A stretch of 64,000 nucleotides of DNA from Sphingopyxis sp. L1A2A (GCF_005502465.1 NZ_SCOT01000003.1:1-64000), one strand, 5' to 3'; positions 20,198 to 30,703 are shown, numbered from the stretch's first letter. Numbers and translations are program-made. The notes: generated by a model from the sequence alone, not told the origin.

Positions 20198-20697
20198 TCC
20201 GCGGGCGGGGACGGGATTGCGTCCGCTGGCATCCCATCATTGGTCGGCGGTGCTGCGGTAATCGGATCTACGGACGGCGCGGCGCCCTGCTCGTGCGGTT
20301 CGGGGTCCGGAAAACGGCCGCCGTATCGATGGTCGTCGATGGGGTCCACCGGCAGCGGCGGATCGACATCCACCGCCCCCAGTTCGCGAAATTCATCGCT
20401 CATCCGCTGGTCGCGATCGGCGCGCAGTCTGGCGCCAACGCCATAGCTGTCGGGGCAATCGAGGCAGGGTGTGGCGCTTTTGCCCTGCGCGTTTTGTGCG
20501 TCGGGATTGGCGCTGAGGCCTGAAAAAGACGCGGTCGCGGCGGCGCGCTGGTCAGCAAGGGGGCCGACGGCAATATTGCCCAGGATGATGCCGCCAACCG
20601 TACCGGCCAGCGCGACGACCGACCAGCGGGCAAACCGGTTGCCGCCTCGCCGGTTGCCGCGCGATCGACTCGCGGTGAAAGATAATTTCCGCATCAT
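20194..20697 (-). CDS. Hypothetical single-span membrane protein
   Basis: 167 residues. A basic N-terminus (SRSRGNRRGGNRFAR) precedes one hydrophobic segment (WSVVALAGTVGGIILGNIAVG, residues about 25-46). The rest is hydrophilic and Pro/Asp-rich with a CLDC pair near residue 78, and should lie outside the cytoplasm. Two adjacent ATG codons open the frame. No family recognised; it may be a lineage-specific envelope protein. Confidence 0.5.
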   Translation of the reverse strand: MMRKLSFTASRSRGNRRGGNRFARWSVVALAGTVGGIILGNIAVGPLADQRAAATASFSGLSANPDAQNAQGKSATPCLDCPDSYGVGARLRADRDQRMSDEFRELGAVDVDPPLPVDPIDDHRYGGRFPDPEPHEQGAAPSVDPITAAPPTNDGMPADAIPSPPAE

Positions 20698-20867
20698 TGC
20701 CGGATTTGGTCATGTCGGGATGTCGGATGCAAGCCGGACGCCATGAAATTTCCCATCGGTCGTCCGTTCGTCGATCGGTGAACGGCTTTCGTCCGTCAAT
20801 CGAGCGGCCGTTTGCGCCGATCGATCCAAACGCGATTTTGATGACGTCTAGGGGGTATCACCCCTTT

Positions 20868-20916
20868 GCGGGATATCGGACCGACGGTCTCCCCGGTCCG
20901 CGATCCGGTATCCCGC
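20868..20916 (+). promoter_or_regulatory. Possible stem-loop in the urcA leader
   Basis: GCGGGATA (20868-20875) pairs with TATCCCGC (20909-20916), and inside it CGGACC (20877-20882) pairs with GGTCCG (20895-20900). A smaller GGGG-gtatca-CCCC hairpin lies just before at about 20851-20864. The structure ends 24 bases before the start codon. It could be a leader RNA or another palindromic repeat; the sequence does not decide. Confidence 0.35.
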
Positions 20917-20940
20917 ATCCCTTGAAGAGAGGACTCCCCC

Positions 20941-21297
20941 ATGGCGAAACTTTCCCTGATCCTGCTGAGCGCGCCGGTGGCGTGTGTCGGCCTGAGCGTT
21001 CCGGCCGCGGCCGAGGATGACTTTGGCGAACGACGGACCGTTGTCGTGCGCTACAACGACCTGAATCTGGCCAGTGTCGAAGGCCGCGAGCGGCTCAATG
21101 CGCGCGTCAAATCGGCGGTGCGGACGGTGTGCAACAGCCGCCCGCAGTATCGGCCCAGCCTGCAGGAGCGCGCGATCGCCGAGACTTGTGAGGCCGCCAC
21201 AATGGCCGATGCCGACGTCAAGCTGGCGAGCCTGCTGAATGGCAGCGGCACCCGGCTGGCCGATCGCAGCCAGACGATCTTTGTTTCCGCGCCCTGA
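20941..21297 (+). CDS. UrcA-family periplasmic protein
   Basis: 118 residues with a signal peptide (LILLSAPVACVGLSVPAAA) and a good ribosome binding site (AGAGGA). The mature part carries the UrcA-family pattern: VVVRYNDLNLASVEGRERL, then RVKSAVRTVC and a second cysteine (AETCEAATMADAD). The two cysteines probably form a disulfide. The family is widespread in Caulobacter and sphingomonads and is named from a uranium-responsive gene; its molecular function is unknown. A strong terminator follows. Confidence 0.75.
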   Translation: MAKLSLILLSAPVACVGLSVPAAAEDDFGERRTVVVRYNDLNLASVEGRERLNARVKSAVRTVCNSRPQYRPSLQERAIAETCEAATMADADVKLASLLNGSGTRLADRSQTIFVSAP

Positions 21298-21324
21298 CGG
21301 CGCGGCAACGGCGAGCAAAAGAGG

Positions 21325-21362
21325 AAGGCGGCCGTGCACCCCCGGTGGCATGGCCGCCTTTT
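21325..21362 (+). terminator. Rho-independent terminator after urcA
   Basis: AAGGCGGCC (21325-21333) pairs with GGCCGCCTT (21352-21360) and is followed by further T residues. It ends the urcA transcript and, lying just past the LytTR gene end at 21368, may also stop transcription from the other side. Confidence 0.75.
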
Positions 21363-21367
21363 GCCGT

Positions 21368-22099
21368 TCAGGCGTGCATGATCGCCTTGACGTCGTGCAG
21401 ATAGGTGCGGCCGATGCGGTGGACGCCGCCTTCGCCGAGGTCGACGCTCCAGGCGCCGTCGCCATGATGTTTCAGCCCGACGATGCCGTCGCGGCGGACC
21501 ATTTTCGAGCGGTGAATGCGCATGAACTGATCGGGGTTCATTCGCGCTTCCAATGATTTGATCGTCTGGTGGATCAGCCAGCTACGCGCGCCGAGATGGA
21601 GGCGCATATAATCGCGCTCGGCCTCGATCAGGTCGACCTGGCCGGCGTCGATACGCAGCATTTCGCCGCGGTTCTGGACCCAGAATTCGTTGATCCATTT
21701 GCTTTTCTGACTTGGCGCGCGTTCGGTCGCACGCCACTCGCGAACCCGCGCGAGCGCGCGGGCGAGGCGATCGGGTGATACCGGTTTGAGCAGATAATCG
21801 ACCGCCGCGACGTCGAAGGCGGCGACCGCATATTGGTCGAACGCGGTGACAAAGATCACCGCGGGGGGATTGTCGAGCCGGTCGATCGCGGCGGCAACCT
21901 CCAGCCCGTTGAGATCGGGCATCGCAATGTCGCAGAGCACCAGGTCGGGAGCGAGCGCATCGACCATGCGGAGCGCCGAGGCGCCGTCGCTGGCGGTGCC
22001 GACCAGCGACACCCCATCCTGTTGTCCGGTCAGGATTTGCAGACGCTCGATCGCCAGCGGTTCGTCGTCGACGATCAGGGTGCGCAGCGTCTGGATCAT
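21368..22099 (-). CDS. LytTR-family response regulator
   Basis: 243 residues from the ATG at 22099, which overlaps the kinase stop (ATGA); upstream codons are rejected. The receiver domain has the D11-D12 pocket, phosphoacceptor D57 (LVLCDIAMPDLNG), the T/S switch (VTAF) and KPVS lysine. The C-terminal LytTR DNA-binding domain shows IEAERDYMRLH, FMRIHRSKMVRRDGI and RIGRTYLHDVKAIM. It forms a two-component pair with the upstream LytS-type kinase. Targets are unknown; AlgR/LytR regulators control envelope and surface traits. Confidence 0.9.
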   Translation of the reverse strand: MIQTLRTLIVDDEPLAIERLQILTGQQDGVSLVGTASDGASALRMVDALAPDLVLCDIAMPDLNGLEVAAAIDRLDNPPAVIFVTAFDQYAVAAFDVAAVDYLLKPVSPDRLARALARVREWRATERAPSQKSKWINEFWVQNRGEMLRIDAGQVDLIEAERDYMRLHLGARSWLIHQTIKSLEARMNPDQFMRIHRSKMVRRDGIVGLKHHGDGAWSVDLGEGGVHRIGRTYLHDVKAIMHA

Positions 22100-23271
22100 G
22101 GGCAGGCCTCTCGTGACAGCGGCAGCCACAACGATACGACGAACCCGCCATCGTCCGACGGTCCCCATTCGCACCCGGCGGTTGGGCCGTAACGGGTCAG
22201 CAGCCGCTCGCGAACATTGCCGAGGCCAAGGCCGGTCCCCGAAGGCGGCGCCGGCGCCTTCGCGTCGATGTCATTGTCGATCCGCAGCACCAACAGGCCA
22301 TATTCGGCGCTGGCGTGCAGGCGGATGGCGATTTTGCCCTTGGTCGGCGCGACGCCATATTTGATCGCATTTTCGATGATCGGTTGCAGGATCAGCACCG
22401 GGACACAGGCATTTTTCAGCTCGTCGGGCATCGTCACCTCGACCTGCAGCCGGTCGGGAAAGCGTGTCTGTTCGATATCGAGATACAAGCGTTGCAGCGC
22501 GATTTCTTCTTCAAGGCTGACCAGCTGTTCGGGATCGACCGCCAGGCTCGATCGCAGGAAGGACGACAGATTCATGATCATCGTCTCGGCCTCGCTTTTC
22601 GATCCTTTGAGGACCAGGGTCGACAGCGAATTGAGGGTGTTGAACAGGAAGTGCGGATTGACCTGGTAATGCAGCGCCCGCAGCTGGGCATTTTTGGCCT
22701 CGAGCCGGAAGTGATTGGCGCGCCGTTCGACCGCGCGCATTTCATTGGCATAGCCGAACGCGACATAGAGCGCCGCCCACACCGCAAAAAAGAAATACCA
22801 GCGGATCGAGCTATCGAGGATCAGCACCGTTTCCCAGGCGCCCGGATATTTCGCCTGCATTTCTTCGATGATCCTGGCGGCTTCGGATACCGGGAACCAA
22901 TAATAAAAAACCAGCAAATTGACCGACGCATAGACGATGACGAGCGGCACCGCCGCGCCGAGGGCGGCCGCAAGGCGGGCGCCGAAACTTTGCGGCTGGG
23001 CGCGCTGAAGCAGCTGGTACAGCACAAAGGTACACAGGATGCCCGCGACGACGACAATGCCGCGGCGGCCGGCCGACGACCATTGTTCGGATACGCCGGT
23101 GAGCAGGCCGAGCCCGGTGGTGATCAGGAAATAGATCAGCCACATCGCGACGATCGAGCCGATCGCGACGCGCGGGTTGACGCGGGCGTCGGAGGCGCGC
23201 CAGTCGGGCGCCGCCGCCAGCATCTTGGCACGCTGGTCGCGCAGCGCGTCTTTGCGAGGGGTCATGTTCAT
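22096..23271 (-). CDS. LytS-type sensor histidine kinase
   Basis: About 391 residues from the ATG at 23271; the reading frame runs on far upstream but that part is the shadow of the MATE gene. Four hydrophobic segments lie in residues 35-170 with no obvious soluble sensor domain. The His_kinase domain shows LRALHYQVNPHFLFNTLNSLSTLV, with the phosphorylated histidine in the QVNPHFLFN box, then an ATP-binding region with PIIENAIKYG and GTGLGLGNVRERL. The signal is unknown; membrane input is likely. Translationally coupled to the LytTR regulator. Confidence 0.88.
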   Translation of the reverse strand: MNMTPRKDALRDQRAKMLAAAPDWRASDARVNPRVAIGSIVAMWLIYFLITTGLGLLTGVSEQWSSAGRRGIVVVAGILCTFVLYQLLQRAQPQSFGARLAAALGAAVPLVIVYASVNLLVFYYWFPVSEAARIIEEMQAKYPGAWETVLILDSSIRWYFFFAVWAALYVAFGYANEMRAVERRANHFRLEAKNAQLRALHYQVNPHFLFNTLNSLSTLVLKGSKSEAETMIMNLSSFLRSSLAVDPEQLVSLEEEIALQRLYLDIEQTRFPDRLQVEVTMPDELKNACVPVLILQPIIENAIKYGVAPTKGKIAIRLHASAEYGLLVLRIDNDIDAKAPAPPSGTGLGLGNVRERLLTRYGPTAGCEWGPSDDGGFVVSLWLPLSREACP

Positions 23272-23363
23272 TGCGCCTGCTTTAGCGCCAAAACCGGCAG
23301 GAAGGCTAGCAGGCACCGGGCCGCCAGTCGAAGCGGCGCGCGCTTTGGTCGAAAGCCGCAGCG

Positions 23364-24821
23364 TCAGCCAGCGGCGGGTTGGGGCAGGTCGCGGCGCCAA
23401 TTGCCGCGACGATAGATAATCCACGCCATCGTCATCGACGCGAGCATGGAAACCAGAAAGCTCCACCAGATCGCGTCGCCGCCAAGATAGGGGTACGTCA
23501 GGTAATAGAGGCCGAGGCGGATCGGGAACGCCGACAGAAACAGGATGATCAGCGGCGGGACAACCGAACCGTTGGCGCGCAAGGTACCAATCAGCACGAT
23601 CGTGGTCCCGAACGGCAGGAAACCCCATGTCGCAATCAGCTGGATATGGCGCGCGACATCGATCGCCGGGCTTTCGCGGCCAAGGAACAGCGCGAGCGCG
23701 GCGCGATCGAAAACGAGCAGCAGCGCGATCAGGACGCCGGTCATCGCCAGGTTGACGGCGATGCCGCTGTTGGTGATCGTCGACACGCGATCCCAGCGGT
23801 TGGCGCCGATATTCTGCGCGACCATCGCGCTGACCGCGGCGCCGACGGCGAGCGCGGGCATCTGGACATAGTTCCACAGTTGGAGGGTGGCGCCATAAGC
23901 GGCGGCGGTGACCAGCCCCTCGCGATTGACGAGCCCGACCATGACGAGGCCCGCGCCCGAAATCACCAGCATCTGCGCGCCCATCGGCAGCCCGCGCGCG
24001 ATGATGAAGCGCAGTTCGCGCCAGCTGGGCGCCAGATAGGCCAATTCGCGGCCGCGCAGGCGGAGCGGGTGATCCTTGGCATAGAACCAGATGATCATGC
24101 CGATCAGGCTGATCGTCCCGGCGATCGCGGTCGCGAGCGCGCTGCCCGCGATGCCAAGGCGCGGGACGGGGCCGAGCCCGAGGATCAGCACCGGGTTCAG
24201 GACAATGTCGATGACAACGGTCAGCACCATGAAACGCAGCGGGGTGACGGCATCGCCCGCGCCGCGCGACGCCATCATCAGCGTGACCGAAATCATGCTG
24301 GCGGGGATCGCGACAAAGGTGACGCGCAGATAATCATGTGCCAGCGCAAAGGCTTCGGGCGGGGTTTCGAGCAGGCGCAAGATCGCGTCGGAGGCGAACC
24401 AGCCGACGGCCGCGATGACCACTGCGAACAACGCCGCCAGCCCGATCGCACCGCCCGCGGCGCGGCGCGCGGCATCGATGTCGCCGCGCCCGATCGCTTG
24501 TCCGATCAGCACCGTCGCGGCCATTCCGAAGCCAAAGAAAGTGGCGAACATCAGGAACATGATGATGTTGGCATTGGCGGTCGCGGCAAGCGCGCTGTTG
24601 CCGAGGAACTGCCCGACCCAGATCGAATTGACTGAGCCCGAGAGAGTTTGCAGGATGTTCGAGGCGAGCGTCGGGAGGGCGAAGATGATCAGCGTCTTGG
24701 CGATCGGCCCGCTGGTCAGGTCCATCCCGCCGCGCGCGGTCTGGCGCGGCGGGACGGGATTGGCGGCGGGGTCGGCCGCCGCGGCGACCGGGGTCGGCGT
24801 GACGGGCGTGTTGTCGGTCAA
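23364..24821 (-). CDS. MATE-family efflux transporter
   Basis: 485 residues, about twelve hydrophobic segments in two halves, as in NorM/DinF-type exporters ([37 protein letters not shown] at the start of the second half). It should export cationic or aromatic compounds using Na+ or H+. The start is a TTG at 24821 sharing bases with the valS stop (TTGA) with AAGG 5 bases upstream; an ATG at 24725, 32 codons in, is the alternative and lies just before the first helix. The Pro/Ala-rich first 30 residues are therefore uncertain. Confidence 0.88.
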   Translation of the reverse strand: MTDNTPVTPTPVAAAADPAANPVPPRQTARGGMDLTSGPIAKTLIIFALPTLASNILQTLSGSVNSIWVGQFLGNSALAATANANIIMFLMFATFFGFGMAATVLIGQAIGRGDIDAARRAAGGAIGLAALFAVVIAAVGWFASDAILRLLETPPEAFALAHDYLRVTFVAIPASMISVTLMMASRGAGDAVTPLRFMVLTVVIDIVLNPVLILGLGPVPRLGIAGSALATAIAGTISLIGMIIWFYAKDHPLRLRGRELAYLAPSWRELRFIIARGLPMGAQMLVISGAGLVMVGLVNREGLVTAAAYGATLQLWNYVQMPALAVGAAVSAMVAQNIGANRWDRVSTITNSGIAVNLAMTGVLIALLLVFDRAALALFLGRESPAIDVARHIQLIATWGFLPFGTTIVLIGTLRANGSVVPPLIILFLSAFPIRLGLYYLTYPYLGGDAIWWSFLVSMLASMTMAWIIYRRGNWRRDLPQPAAG

Positions 24822-27631
24822 CCGAGCCTTGCCAAGGCGGCGGTCAGGCGGTCGGCTTCGGCTTCTTTCGCGGCGTGATCGGCGCGCGCCTTGTCGACCG
24901 CTTCGGGCTTGGCGCGTTCGACGAACGACGGGTTGTTCAGGCGGCCCGCAAGGCCGTCGCGTTCCTTCGCCGCGGCGGCGAGCGCCTTGCTCAGGCGGTC
25001 GCGTTCGGCGGCGATATCGATCACGCCTTCGAGGGGAACTATGATCGTTTCGCCCTCGACGACGAGCTGCGCCGAGGCGCCCGCGGGGGCGGGATCGAAG
25101 CTGATGGTTTCGAGGCGCGCGAGGCGGTCGAGCTGCGCGGCGAGCCTGTCGGTGCGGCCTTTGAGTGACGCCGGGAAATGCGCGGTCAGGCGCGCCCCGG
25201 GCGGGAGCCCGAGTTCGGCCTTCGCGCCGCGCAGTTCGCTGACCAGCTTGATCAGCCAGTCGATGTCGGCGCTGGCATCGCTATCGCGCACGCCGTCCGG
25301 CGCAGGCCATTTGGCGGTGATCAGCGGATAGTCTGCGCGGTCGCCCAGCCCGGTCCACAGCTCTTCGGTGATGAAGGGCATGAAGGGGTGGAGCATCACG
25401 AGGATCTGGTCGAGCACCCAGCCGGCAACGGCGCAGGTTTCGGCGACATCGTCCCCCTCCCGCTCGCGGGAGGGGTTAGGGGAGGGCATGTGATCAGCCG
25501 TCCCATCCTCCGAAACAGGCCCTCCCCCGACCCCTCCCGCAAGCGGGAGGGGAGAAAGAACGGGCTTGATCAGCTCAAGATACCAGTCGCAGAACCGGTC
25601 CCACGCGAAGCTGTAGATCGCGTTCGCGGCTTCGTCGAAGCGGTAGGCGGCGAAGGCGGTTTCCATCGCGGTGACGGTCGCCGCCACCTCGCCGATGATC
25701 CAGCGGTTGACGGGCAGGGTGGCGGCCGGGGCTACGAGGCTGGTCGAGGCCGAGATGCCATTGGCTTCGCAGAAACGCGCGGCGTTCCACAGCTTGGTCG
25801 CGAAATTGCGATAGCCCGCAAGGCGCGCGTCATCCATCTTGATGTCGCGGCCCTGGCTTTCCATCGCCGCCATGAAGAAGCGCAGCGCGTCGGCGCCATA
25901 TTGATCGATCAGCCCGAGCGGGTCGACAACATTGCCCTTTGACTTCGACATCTTGGCGCCGTCGGGCGCGCGGACGAGGCCGTGGAGGTAGAGCGTCTTC
26001 CACGGGACAATTCCGTCACCGTTGTTATCGCGCATGAACTCCATCCCCTGCATCGCCATGCGCGCATCCCAGAAGAACAGGATGTCGAAGCCGGAGATCA
26101 GGACGTCGTTGGGGTAATGGCGTTTGACGAGGTCGGTGTCTTCGGGCCAGCCGAGGGTGGCGAAGGGCCAAAGGGCGGAGGAGAACCAGGTGTCGAGGAC
26201 GTCCTCGTCGCGCGTAAGCCCAACGCCGGCACCGGCCTCCGCTTGTGCTGCCTCTTCGGTTTCTGCGACGAAGATACGGCCGTCGTCGGCGTACCAAGCC
26301 GGAATCCGGTGTCCCCACCACAGCTGGCGCGAGACGCACCACGGTTGGATATTCTCCATCCAGTTGAAGAAAGTTTTTTCCCACGTCTTGGGGACGATGT
26401 TGATCCGCCCGTCGCGCACCGCCGCCATCGGCGGCTGCGCCAGCGTTTCGGCGTCGACATACCATTGGTCGGTCAGCCAGGGCTCGATCACCACGCCGCC
26501 GCGGTCGCCGAACGGGGTCTGGATCGTGCGCGGCTCGGCGTCGTGCTCGACGACGTCCCCCTCTTTTGAAGTCACGATATGCGGGATGAGGAAGCCGGCT
26601 TCCTTCATCCGCTGCACGACCAGTTCGCGCGCGCCGTCCTTGCCATCGCGCTTGAAGCGATGGAGGCCCAGAAATTCGGCCGGGATCAGCCCGTCGCTCG
26701 TCTGGATGACGTTCGCGTCGCCGTTGAGCATGTTGAGCATCTCGGCGGGTTTGAAGCCCGCACGCTTGCCGACGTCGAAGTCGTTGAAATCATGTCCCGG
26801 GGTGATCTTCACCGCACCCGAACCCAGCTCGGGATCTGCATGTTCGTCGGCCACGATGGGCACGCGGCGCCCGGTGATCGGCAGTTCAACAAATTTGCCG
26901 ATCACGCTTTGGTAACGCCCATCGTCGGGGTGCACCGCGACCGCCATGTCGGCGAGCATCGTTTCGGGGCGCGTCGTAGCGACCTCGATGTAATCGCGCC
27001 CGTCGTCGAGCGTCACGCCGTCGGCGAGCGGATATTTGAAGTGCCAGAATCCGCCTTGCACCTCGTGCGTCTCGACCTCGAGGTCCGAAATCGCGGTCTT
27101 GAGCTTGGGATCCCAGTTCACGAGGCGCTTGTCGCGGTAGATCAGCCCCTTTTTGTGAAGGTCGACGAACACCTTGACCACCGCGGCGGTGAAATGCGGG
27201 TCCATCGTGAACTGCTCGCGGCTCCAGTCCATTGAGCAGCCGAGGCGGCGCAGCTGGCCGGTGATCTGGCCGCCGCTTTCCGCCTTCCACTGCCACACCT
27301 TGTCGATGAAATCTTCGCGGCTGTAATTGGTGCGCTTGTCTTGGCGCGCCTCCAGCTGGCGTTCGACGACCATCTGCGTCGCGATGCCGGCATGGTCCAT
27401 GCCGACGACCCATAGCGCGTCCTTGCCGCGCAGGCGTTCGTAGCGGACGAGGACGTCCTGCAACGTGTTGTCGAGCGCATGGCCGATGTGCAGCGCGCCG
27501 GTGACGTTCGGCGGCGGGTTGACGATCGTGAAGGGGGTGGCGTCGGGGCGATGCGGGCGAAACAGCCCGCGGCTTTCCCACTCAGTGGCCCATTTCGCCT
27601 CAATCGCGGCGGGATCGAATGTTTTTTCCAT
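24818..27631 (-). CDS. valS: Valyl-tRNA synthetase with an in-frame repeat insert
   Basis: 937 residues from the ATG at 27631 ([14 protein letters not shown], the normal ValRS opening). Catalytic signatures are HIGH at 48-51 and KMSKS at 560-564, with the class Ia tryptophan/zinc-free core and editing domain between. The anticodon-binding domain follows, then a C-terminal coiled coil rich in Ala/Glu/Arg. At about residues 693-727, between LELIKPVL and the [19 protein letters not shown] helix, a Pro/Gly/Ser-rich segment is encoded by a palindromic DNA repeat; the frame is kept. The enzyme charges tRNA-Val and is essential, so the insert must be tolerated. Another 46 codons upstream come from a different repeat and are not used. 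Confidence 0.95.
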   Translation of the reverse strand: MEKTFDPAAIEAKWATEWESRGLFRPHRPDATPFTIVNPPPNVTGALHIGHALDNTLQDVLVRYERLRGKDALWVVGMDHAGIATQMVVERQLEARQDKRTNYSREDFIDKVWQWKAESGGQITGQLRRLGCSMDWSREQFTMDPHFTAAVVKVFVDLHKKGLIYRDKRLVNWDPKLKTAISDLEVETHEVQGGFWHFKYPLADGVTLDDGRDYIEVATTRPETMLADMAVAVHPDDGRYQSVIGKFVELPITGRRVPIVADEHADPELGSGAVKITPGHDFNDFDVGKRAGFKPAEMLNMLNGDANVIQTSDGLIPAEFLGLHRFKRDGKDGARELVVQRMKEAGFLIPHIVTSKEGDVVEHDAEPRTIQTPFGDRGGVVIEPWLTDQWYVDAETLAQPPMAAVRDGRINIVPKTWEKTFFNWMENIQPWCVSRQLWWGHRIPAWYADDGRIFVAETEEAAQAEAGAGVGLTRDEDVLDTWFSSALWPFATLGWPEDTDLVKRHYPNDVLISGFDILFFWDARMAMQGMEFMRDNNGDGIVPWKTLYLHGLVRAPDGAKMSKSKGNVVDPLGLIDQYGADALRFFMAAMESQGRDIKMDDARLAGYRNFATKLWNAARFCEANGISASTSLVAPAATLPVNRWIIGEVAATVTAMETAFAAYRFDEAANAIYSFAWDRFCDWYLELIKPVLSPLPLAGGVGGGPVSEDGTADHMPSPNPSREREGDDVAETCAVAGWVLDQILVMLHPFMPFITEELWTGLGDRADYPLITAKWPAPDGVRDSDASADIDWLIKLVSELRGAKAELGLPPGARLTAHFPASLKGRTDRLAAQLDRLARLETISFDPAPAGASAQLVVEGETIIVPLEGVIDIAAERDRLSKALAAAAKERDGLAGRLNNPSFVERAKPEAVDKARADHAAKEAEADRLTAALARLG
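25453..25553. repeat. Palindromic repeat inserted within valS
   Basis: CCCCTCCCGC / GCGGGAGGGG at about 25454-25475, then TTAGGGGAGGG; in mirror order CCCTCCCCCGA then CCCCTCCCGC / GCGGGAGGGG at 25520-25552. Two hairpins of one repeat family face each other with about 33 bases between. The whole block is translated as part of ValRS without a stop. Confidence 0.8.
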
Positions 27632-27695
27632 CGGCATAATGCGCCGCGCTTTGCCAGCCATGGTGCGGCGCGGCAAGGGGGAACCCATAGAGTTT

Positions 27696-27773
27696 CCGTT
27701 CGCATCGAGCGAAGTCGAGATGTCCATCGTGGGCGCGCGCCTTCGGGGTGTCTCGACTTCGCTCGACACGAAC
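27696..27773. repeat. Inverted repeat, TTCGTGTCGAGCGAAGTCGAGA family
   Basis: The arm 27696-27720 (CCGTTCGCATCGAGCGAAGT onward) pairs with 27749-27773 (TGTCTCGACTTCGCTCGACA onward). Same family as 9823-9904 and 36571-36699. It fills the gap between the S9 peptidase gene and valS. Confidence 0.75.
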
Positions 27774-27788
27774 TGAATTGAGAGGTTC

Positions 27789-29855
27789 TTACTTCTTCAG
27801 ATGCTTGCCCATCCACCCGAACACGGTCTGATACCATTGCACGCTGTTCTGGCCTTTCAGGATCCAGTGGTTCTCGTCGGGAAAGACCAGCAATTCGCCT
27901 TCGACGCCCTGCCGCTGCAACGCATGGAACGCAGCGAGGCTCTGGCTGTAAGGGATGCGGAAGTCCTTTTCGCCATGGATCACCAGCATCGGGGTCTTCC
28001 ATTTGGTGACATGGTTCACCGGGTTCCATTTCTCGCCCTCGGCGCGCTGCCACCACGGGCCGCCATGATCATATTCGTCGAACCATGTTTCCTCGGTCTC
28101 GAACGCCATGGCGCGCAGGTCAAACACGCCAGCATGGTTGACCAGGCATTTGAAGCCGTCGGGCCACTGACCCGCGATCCAGTTCATCATATAGCCGCCG
28201 TAAGAGCCACCAAGCGCGCAGGCGTTGGCGGTGTCGACATTGGCGTCCTGCGTCCCAGCGGCGACGAGGCCGAGCTTGAGGTCTTCGAGCGGCTTGCCGC
28301 CCCAATCCTGGTTGATGCTGTCGGTGAAGGCCTGTCCGTAGCCGGTCGAGCCGTGGAAATCGACGGTCACCGCGGCATAGCCGGGCGCCGAAAACAGCCG
28401 CGGGTTCCAGCGCGTCGACCAGCTGTTGCCAAAGCTCGACTGTGGACCGCCATGGACGAGGAAGGCGACGGGGATTTTGCCCTTGGTATCGGCGGGTTTG
28501 ACGATCTGCCCCCACACGGTGTCGCCGTTCGCGCCCTTGAAGCTGAAGCGTTTCGCATCGACGGGATCGATTTCGGCGAGCTGGGTGCGGTTGACGTCGG
28601 TCAGGCGCGTGACTTTGCCTTTCGCATCGCGGAAGAACAGGTCGGTCGGTACCTCGACGCTATTGCGCGAATAGAGAAGCGCGCCGCCGGGCAGCGGGGT
28701 GACGTCGCCGATATTGCCCTCATAGGCTTCGGTGGTAGCCTTGAGCTTTGTCACCTTGCCGGTCTTCACATCGACGCGGAACACGGGGTGATCGAGCACA
28801 TCCTGCGCGGTGACATAAAGCGACTTGCCATCCGCCGCCCACGCGATCGAACCCACCGAACGGTCCCATGCATCGGTCAGTTTCCGCGTTTCGCCGGTCG
28901 ACAGGTCGCGCAGCATCAGCACCTGCCGGTCGGCCTCATACCCCGGACGCGCCATGGCGGCATAGGCCAGCCATTTGCCGTCGGGTGAGGGGGTGGGCAG
29001 CGTGTCGGTGGCCTTGTTATCCGCAGTCAAATTCTGCGGCATCATCCGGCTGTCGACCAGCCAGCTATAGATATCGAGGTTGGTGGAGGTCGGCTCGTCC
29101 TTGTCGGCCTTGCGCAGCGTGAAGAACACGGTGCGACTGTCGGCGCCCCACGCGAGTTCTTCGCCGCCGCCGAAGGGTTTCGACGGGCTGTCACCGGTCA
29201 GTCCGCCATCGACCGCGCGCGCGACGCTGGCCTTGCCACCGTCGAGATTGAAGACGAAGGGGCGGCTATAGGTGCCGGGGGTTTCCCAGCTGTCCCAGTG
29301 GCGCACGAAACCCGCACCATCCTTGTACAGGCGGCCGGTGCCGGGGCCGGGCAGGGCGCCCTTGTCTTTCGCCTCGCAGCCGAAGTCGGTGCATTCGCGC
29401 GGCACATCGCCCCACGCGAGCAGGCGCTTGCCGTCGGGCGAGATTTTGAACCCCGAGACGTCGGCCGCGGTGTCGGTGACCTGCGCCGCGGCGCCGCCGA
29501 CCTGGGGATCGACCCGCCAAACCTGGCTTTTGCCCGAGGCGTTCGAGAGGAAATAAAGGCTGCCATCGGGGTGAAAGGTGGGGGCGGTTTCATTCTTGTC
29601 GGCGGTATCGGCGACGCGCACCGGCGCGGCGTCCTTGGCATTGCGGTCGACCAGCCACAGTCCGGTAGCGCGCTTGTAAGTCGCGGTGTCGGTCTCGGTC
29701 ATCTGGAACACCACCCAGCGGCCATCGGGCGACGCGGTCGGCGCCGCGACGCGCTTGAGCATTGCCAGATCGACCTCGGTCATCGGCCGGGCAAAAGCGG
29801 GAGTGGACAGGGCGGCGGCGAGCGCGATTGCGCTGGTCAGGATATGGTTTCGCAT
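27789..29855 (-). CDS. S9-family prolyl oligopeptidase (dipeptidyl/acylaminoacyl peptidase)
   Basis: 688 residues with a signal peptide ([18 protein letters not shown]), so periplasmic. The N-terminal two thirds is a beta-propeller made of repeated PDG-type blades ([39 protein letters not shown]). The C-terminal alpha/beta hydrolase domain has nucleophile Ser551 (GGSYGG), Asp631 (HGEKDFRIP) and His663 (ENHWIL), the full S9 triad. It should trim short peptides. Full length for the family. The gene lies upstream of valS on the same strand, separated by a palindromic repeat. Confidence 0.92.
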   Translation of the reverse strand: MRNHILTSAIALAAALSTPAFARPMTEVDLAMLKRVAAPTASPDGRWVVFQMTETDTATYKRATGLWLVDRNAKDAAPVRVADTADKNETAPTFHPDGSLYFLSNASGKSQVWRVDPQVGGAAAQVTDTAADVSGFKISPDGKRLLAWGDVPRECTDFGCEAKDKGALPGPGTGRLYKDGAGFVRHWDSWETPGTYSRPFVFNLDGGKASVARAVDGGLTGDSPSKPFGGGEELAWGADSRTVFFTLRKADKDEPTSTNLDIYSWLVDSRMMPQNLTADNKATDTLPTPSPDGKWLAYAAMARPGYEADRQVLMLRDLSTGETRKLTDAWDRSVGSIAWAADGKSLYVTAQDVLDHPVFRVDVKTGKVTKLKATTEAYEGNIGDVTPLPGGALLYSRNSVEVPTDLFFRDAKGKVTRLTDVNRTQLAEIDPVDAKRFSFKGANGDTVWGQIVKPADTKGKIPVAFLVHGGPQSSFGNSWSTRWNPRLFSAPGYAAVTVDFHGSTGYGQAFTDSINQDWGGKPLEDLKLGLVAAGTQDANVDTANACALGGSYGGYMMNWIAGQWPDGFKCLVNHAGVFDLRAMAFETEETWFDEYDHGGPWWQRAEGEKWNPVNHVTKWKTPMLVIHGEKDFRIPYSQSLAAFHALQRQGVEGELLVFPDENHWILKGQNSVQWYQTVFGWMGKHLKK

Positions 29856-30019
29856 GAAAGCGGTTTAGCGGGGTGGCGCGTGGGTTCAAGGACGAACCGG
29901 TCGCGGTTGCCATCCGGTCCCGGGAGGTGACCGAAAAGCAGGCTTGGCGATGATAAACCAAACCTCTCTGGCGCTGCGATGCCTGGCACGCCATCGGGCC
30001 GCTTCCAAAGGAGGCATGT

Positions 30020-30703
30020 GTGGCCAAGCCCGATTCGAGTCGGATTTTTGTTCCCCTGTTAGCGGGCGCCAGCCTTCGCGACCGCTTCGTCGCGAGTGTT
30101 GGCGCGCTGGTCGGGATCAGTCTGGCGGGCATGATCTGCGCCGCCCTGTTTCCGGTTTCAATGCCGTGGATCATCGCCCCGATCGGCGCGTCGGCGGTAC
30201 TGCTCTTTGCGGTTCCGGCGAGCCCGCTGGCGCAGCCTTGGTCGATCGTCGGCGGCAATGTGATATCCGCGATTTTCGGGATCGTGGTGGCGCAGGCGAT
30301 TGGCGAACCGGCATTTGCCGCGGCGCTGGCGGTGTCGACGGCGATCCTGGTGATGTCTCTGGCGCGTTGCCTCCATCCCCCCGGCGGCGCCGTCGCGCTC
30401 AGCGCGGTTCTCGGCTGGCCGAGTTTTTCGAGTCATATCGGTGATTTCCTCGTGCCGGTGCTGCTCAACTCGCTGATTCTCGTTGCGATCGGCATGCTGT
30501 TCCACCGCTTTTCGGGACACAGCTATCCGCACCGGGCAAGGCCGGTCGATGGCAAGGCGGTTGCCGAGGAGCCCGCCGGTTTGCTGATGGACGACATCGA
30601 CGGCGCGCTCGCCGATCTGGGTGAAACCTTCGACATCAGCCGCGAGGATCTGGCGTTGTTGCTGGAGCGCGCCGAAATTCATGCCGCCGCCCGGCGTCGC
30701 TAG
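30020..30703 (+). CDS. HPP-family membrane protein
   Basis: 227 residues from a GTG at 30020 with a strong ribosome binding site AAAGGAGG ending 5 bases upstream; the ATG at 30016 is out of frame. Four or five hydrophobic segments (ASVGALVGISLAGMICAAL, WIIAPIGASAVLLFAV, NVISAIFGIVVAQ, LVPVLLNSLILVAIGML) and the family motif LHPPGGA near residue 118 are seen. HPP proteins have been linked to nitrite transport in plants and cyanobacteria, but the role in proteobacteria is not settled. A cytosolic acidic tail of about 60 residues follows the last helix. Confidence 0.82.
   Translation: MAKPDSSRIFVPLLAGASLRDRFVASVGALVGISLAGMICAALFPVSMPWIIAPIGASAVLLFAVPASPLAQPWSIVGGNVISAIFGIVVAQAIGEPAFAAALAVSTAILVMSLARCLHPPGGAVALSAVLGWPSFSSHIGDFLVPVLLNSLILVAIGMLFHRFSGHSYPHRARPVDGKAVAEEPAGLLMDDIDGALADLGETFDISREDLALLLERAEIHAAARRR

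Noticed and set aside
22100-22174. N-terminal extension of the LytTR regulator
   Set aside because: The conserved receiver starts at the ATG at 22099; upstream codons lie inside the kinase gene in another frame.
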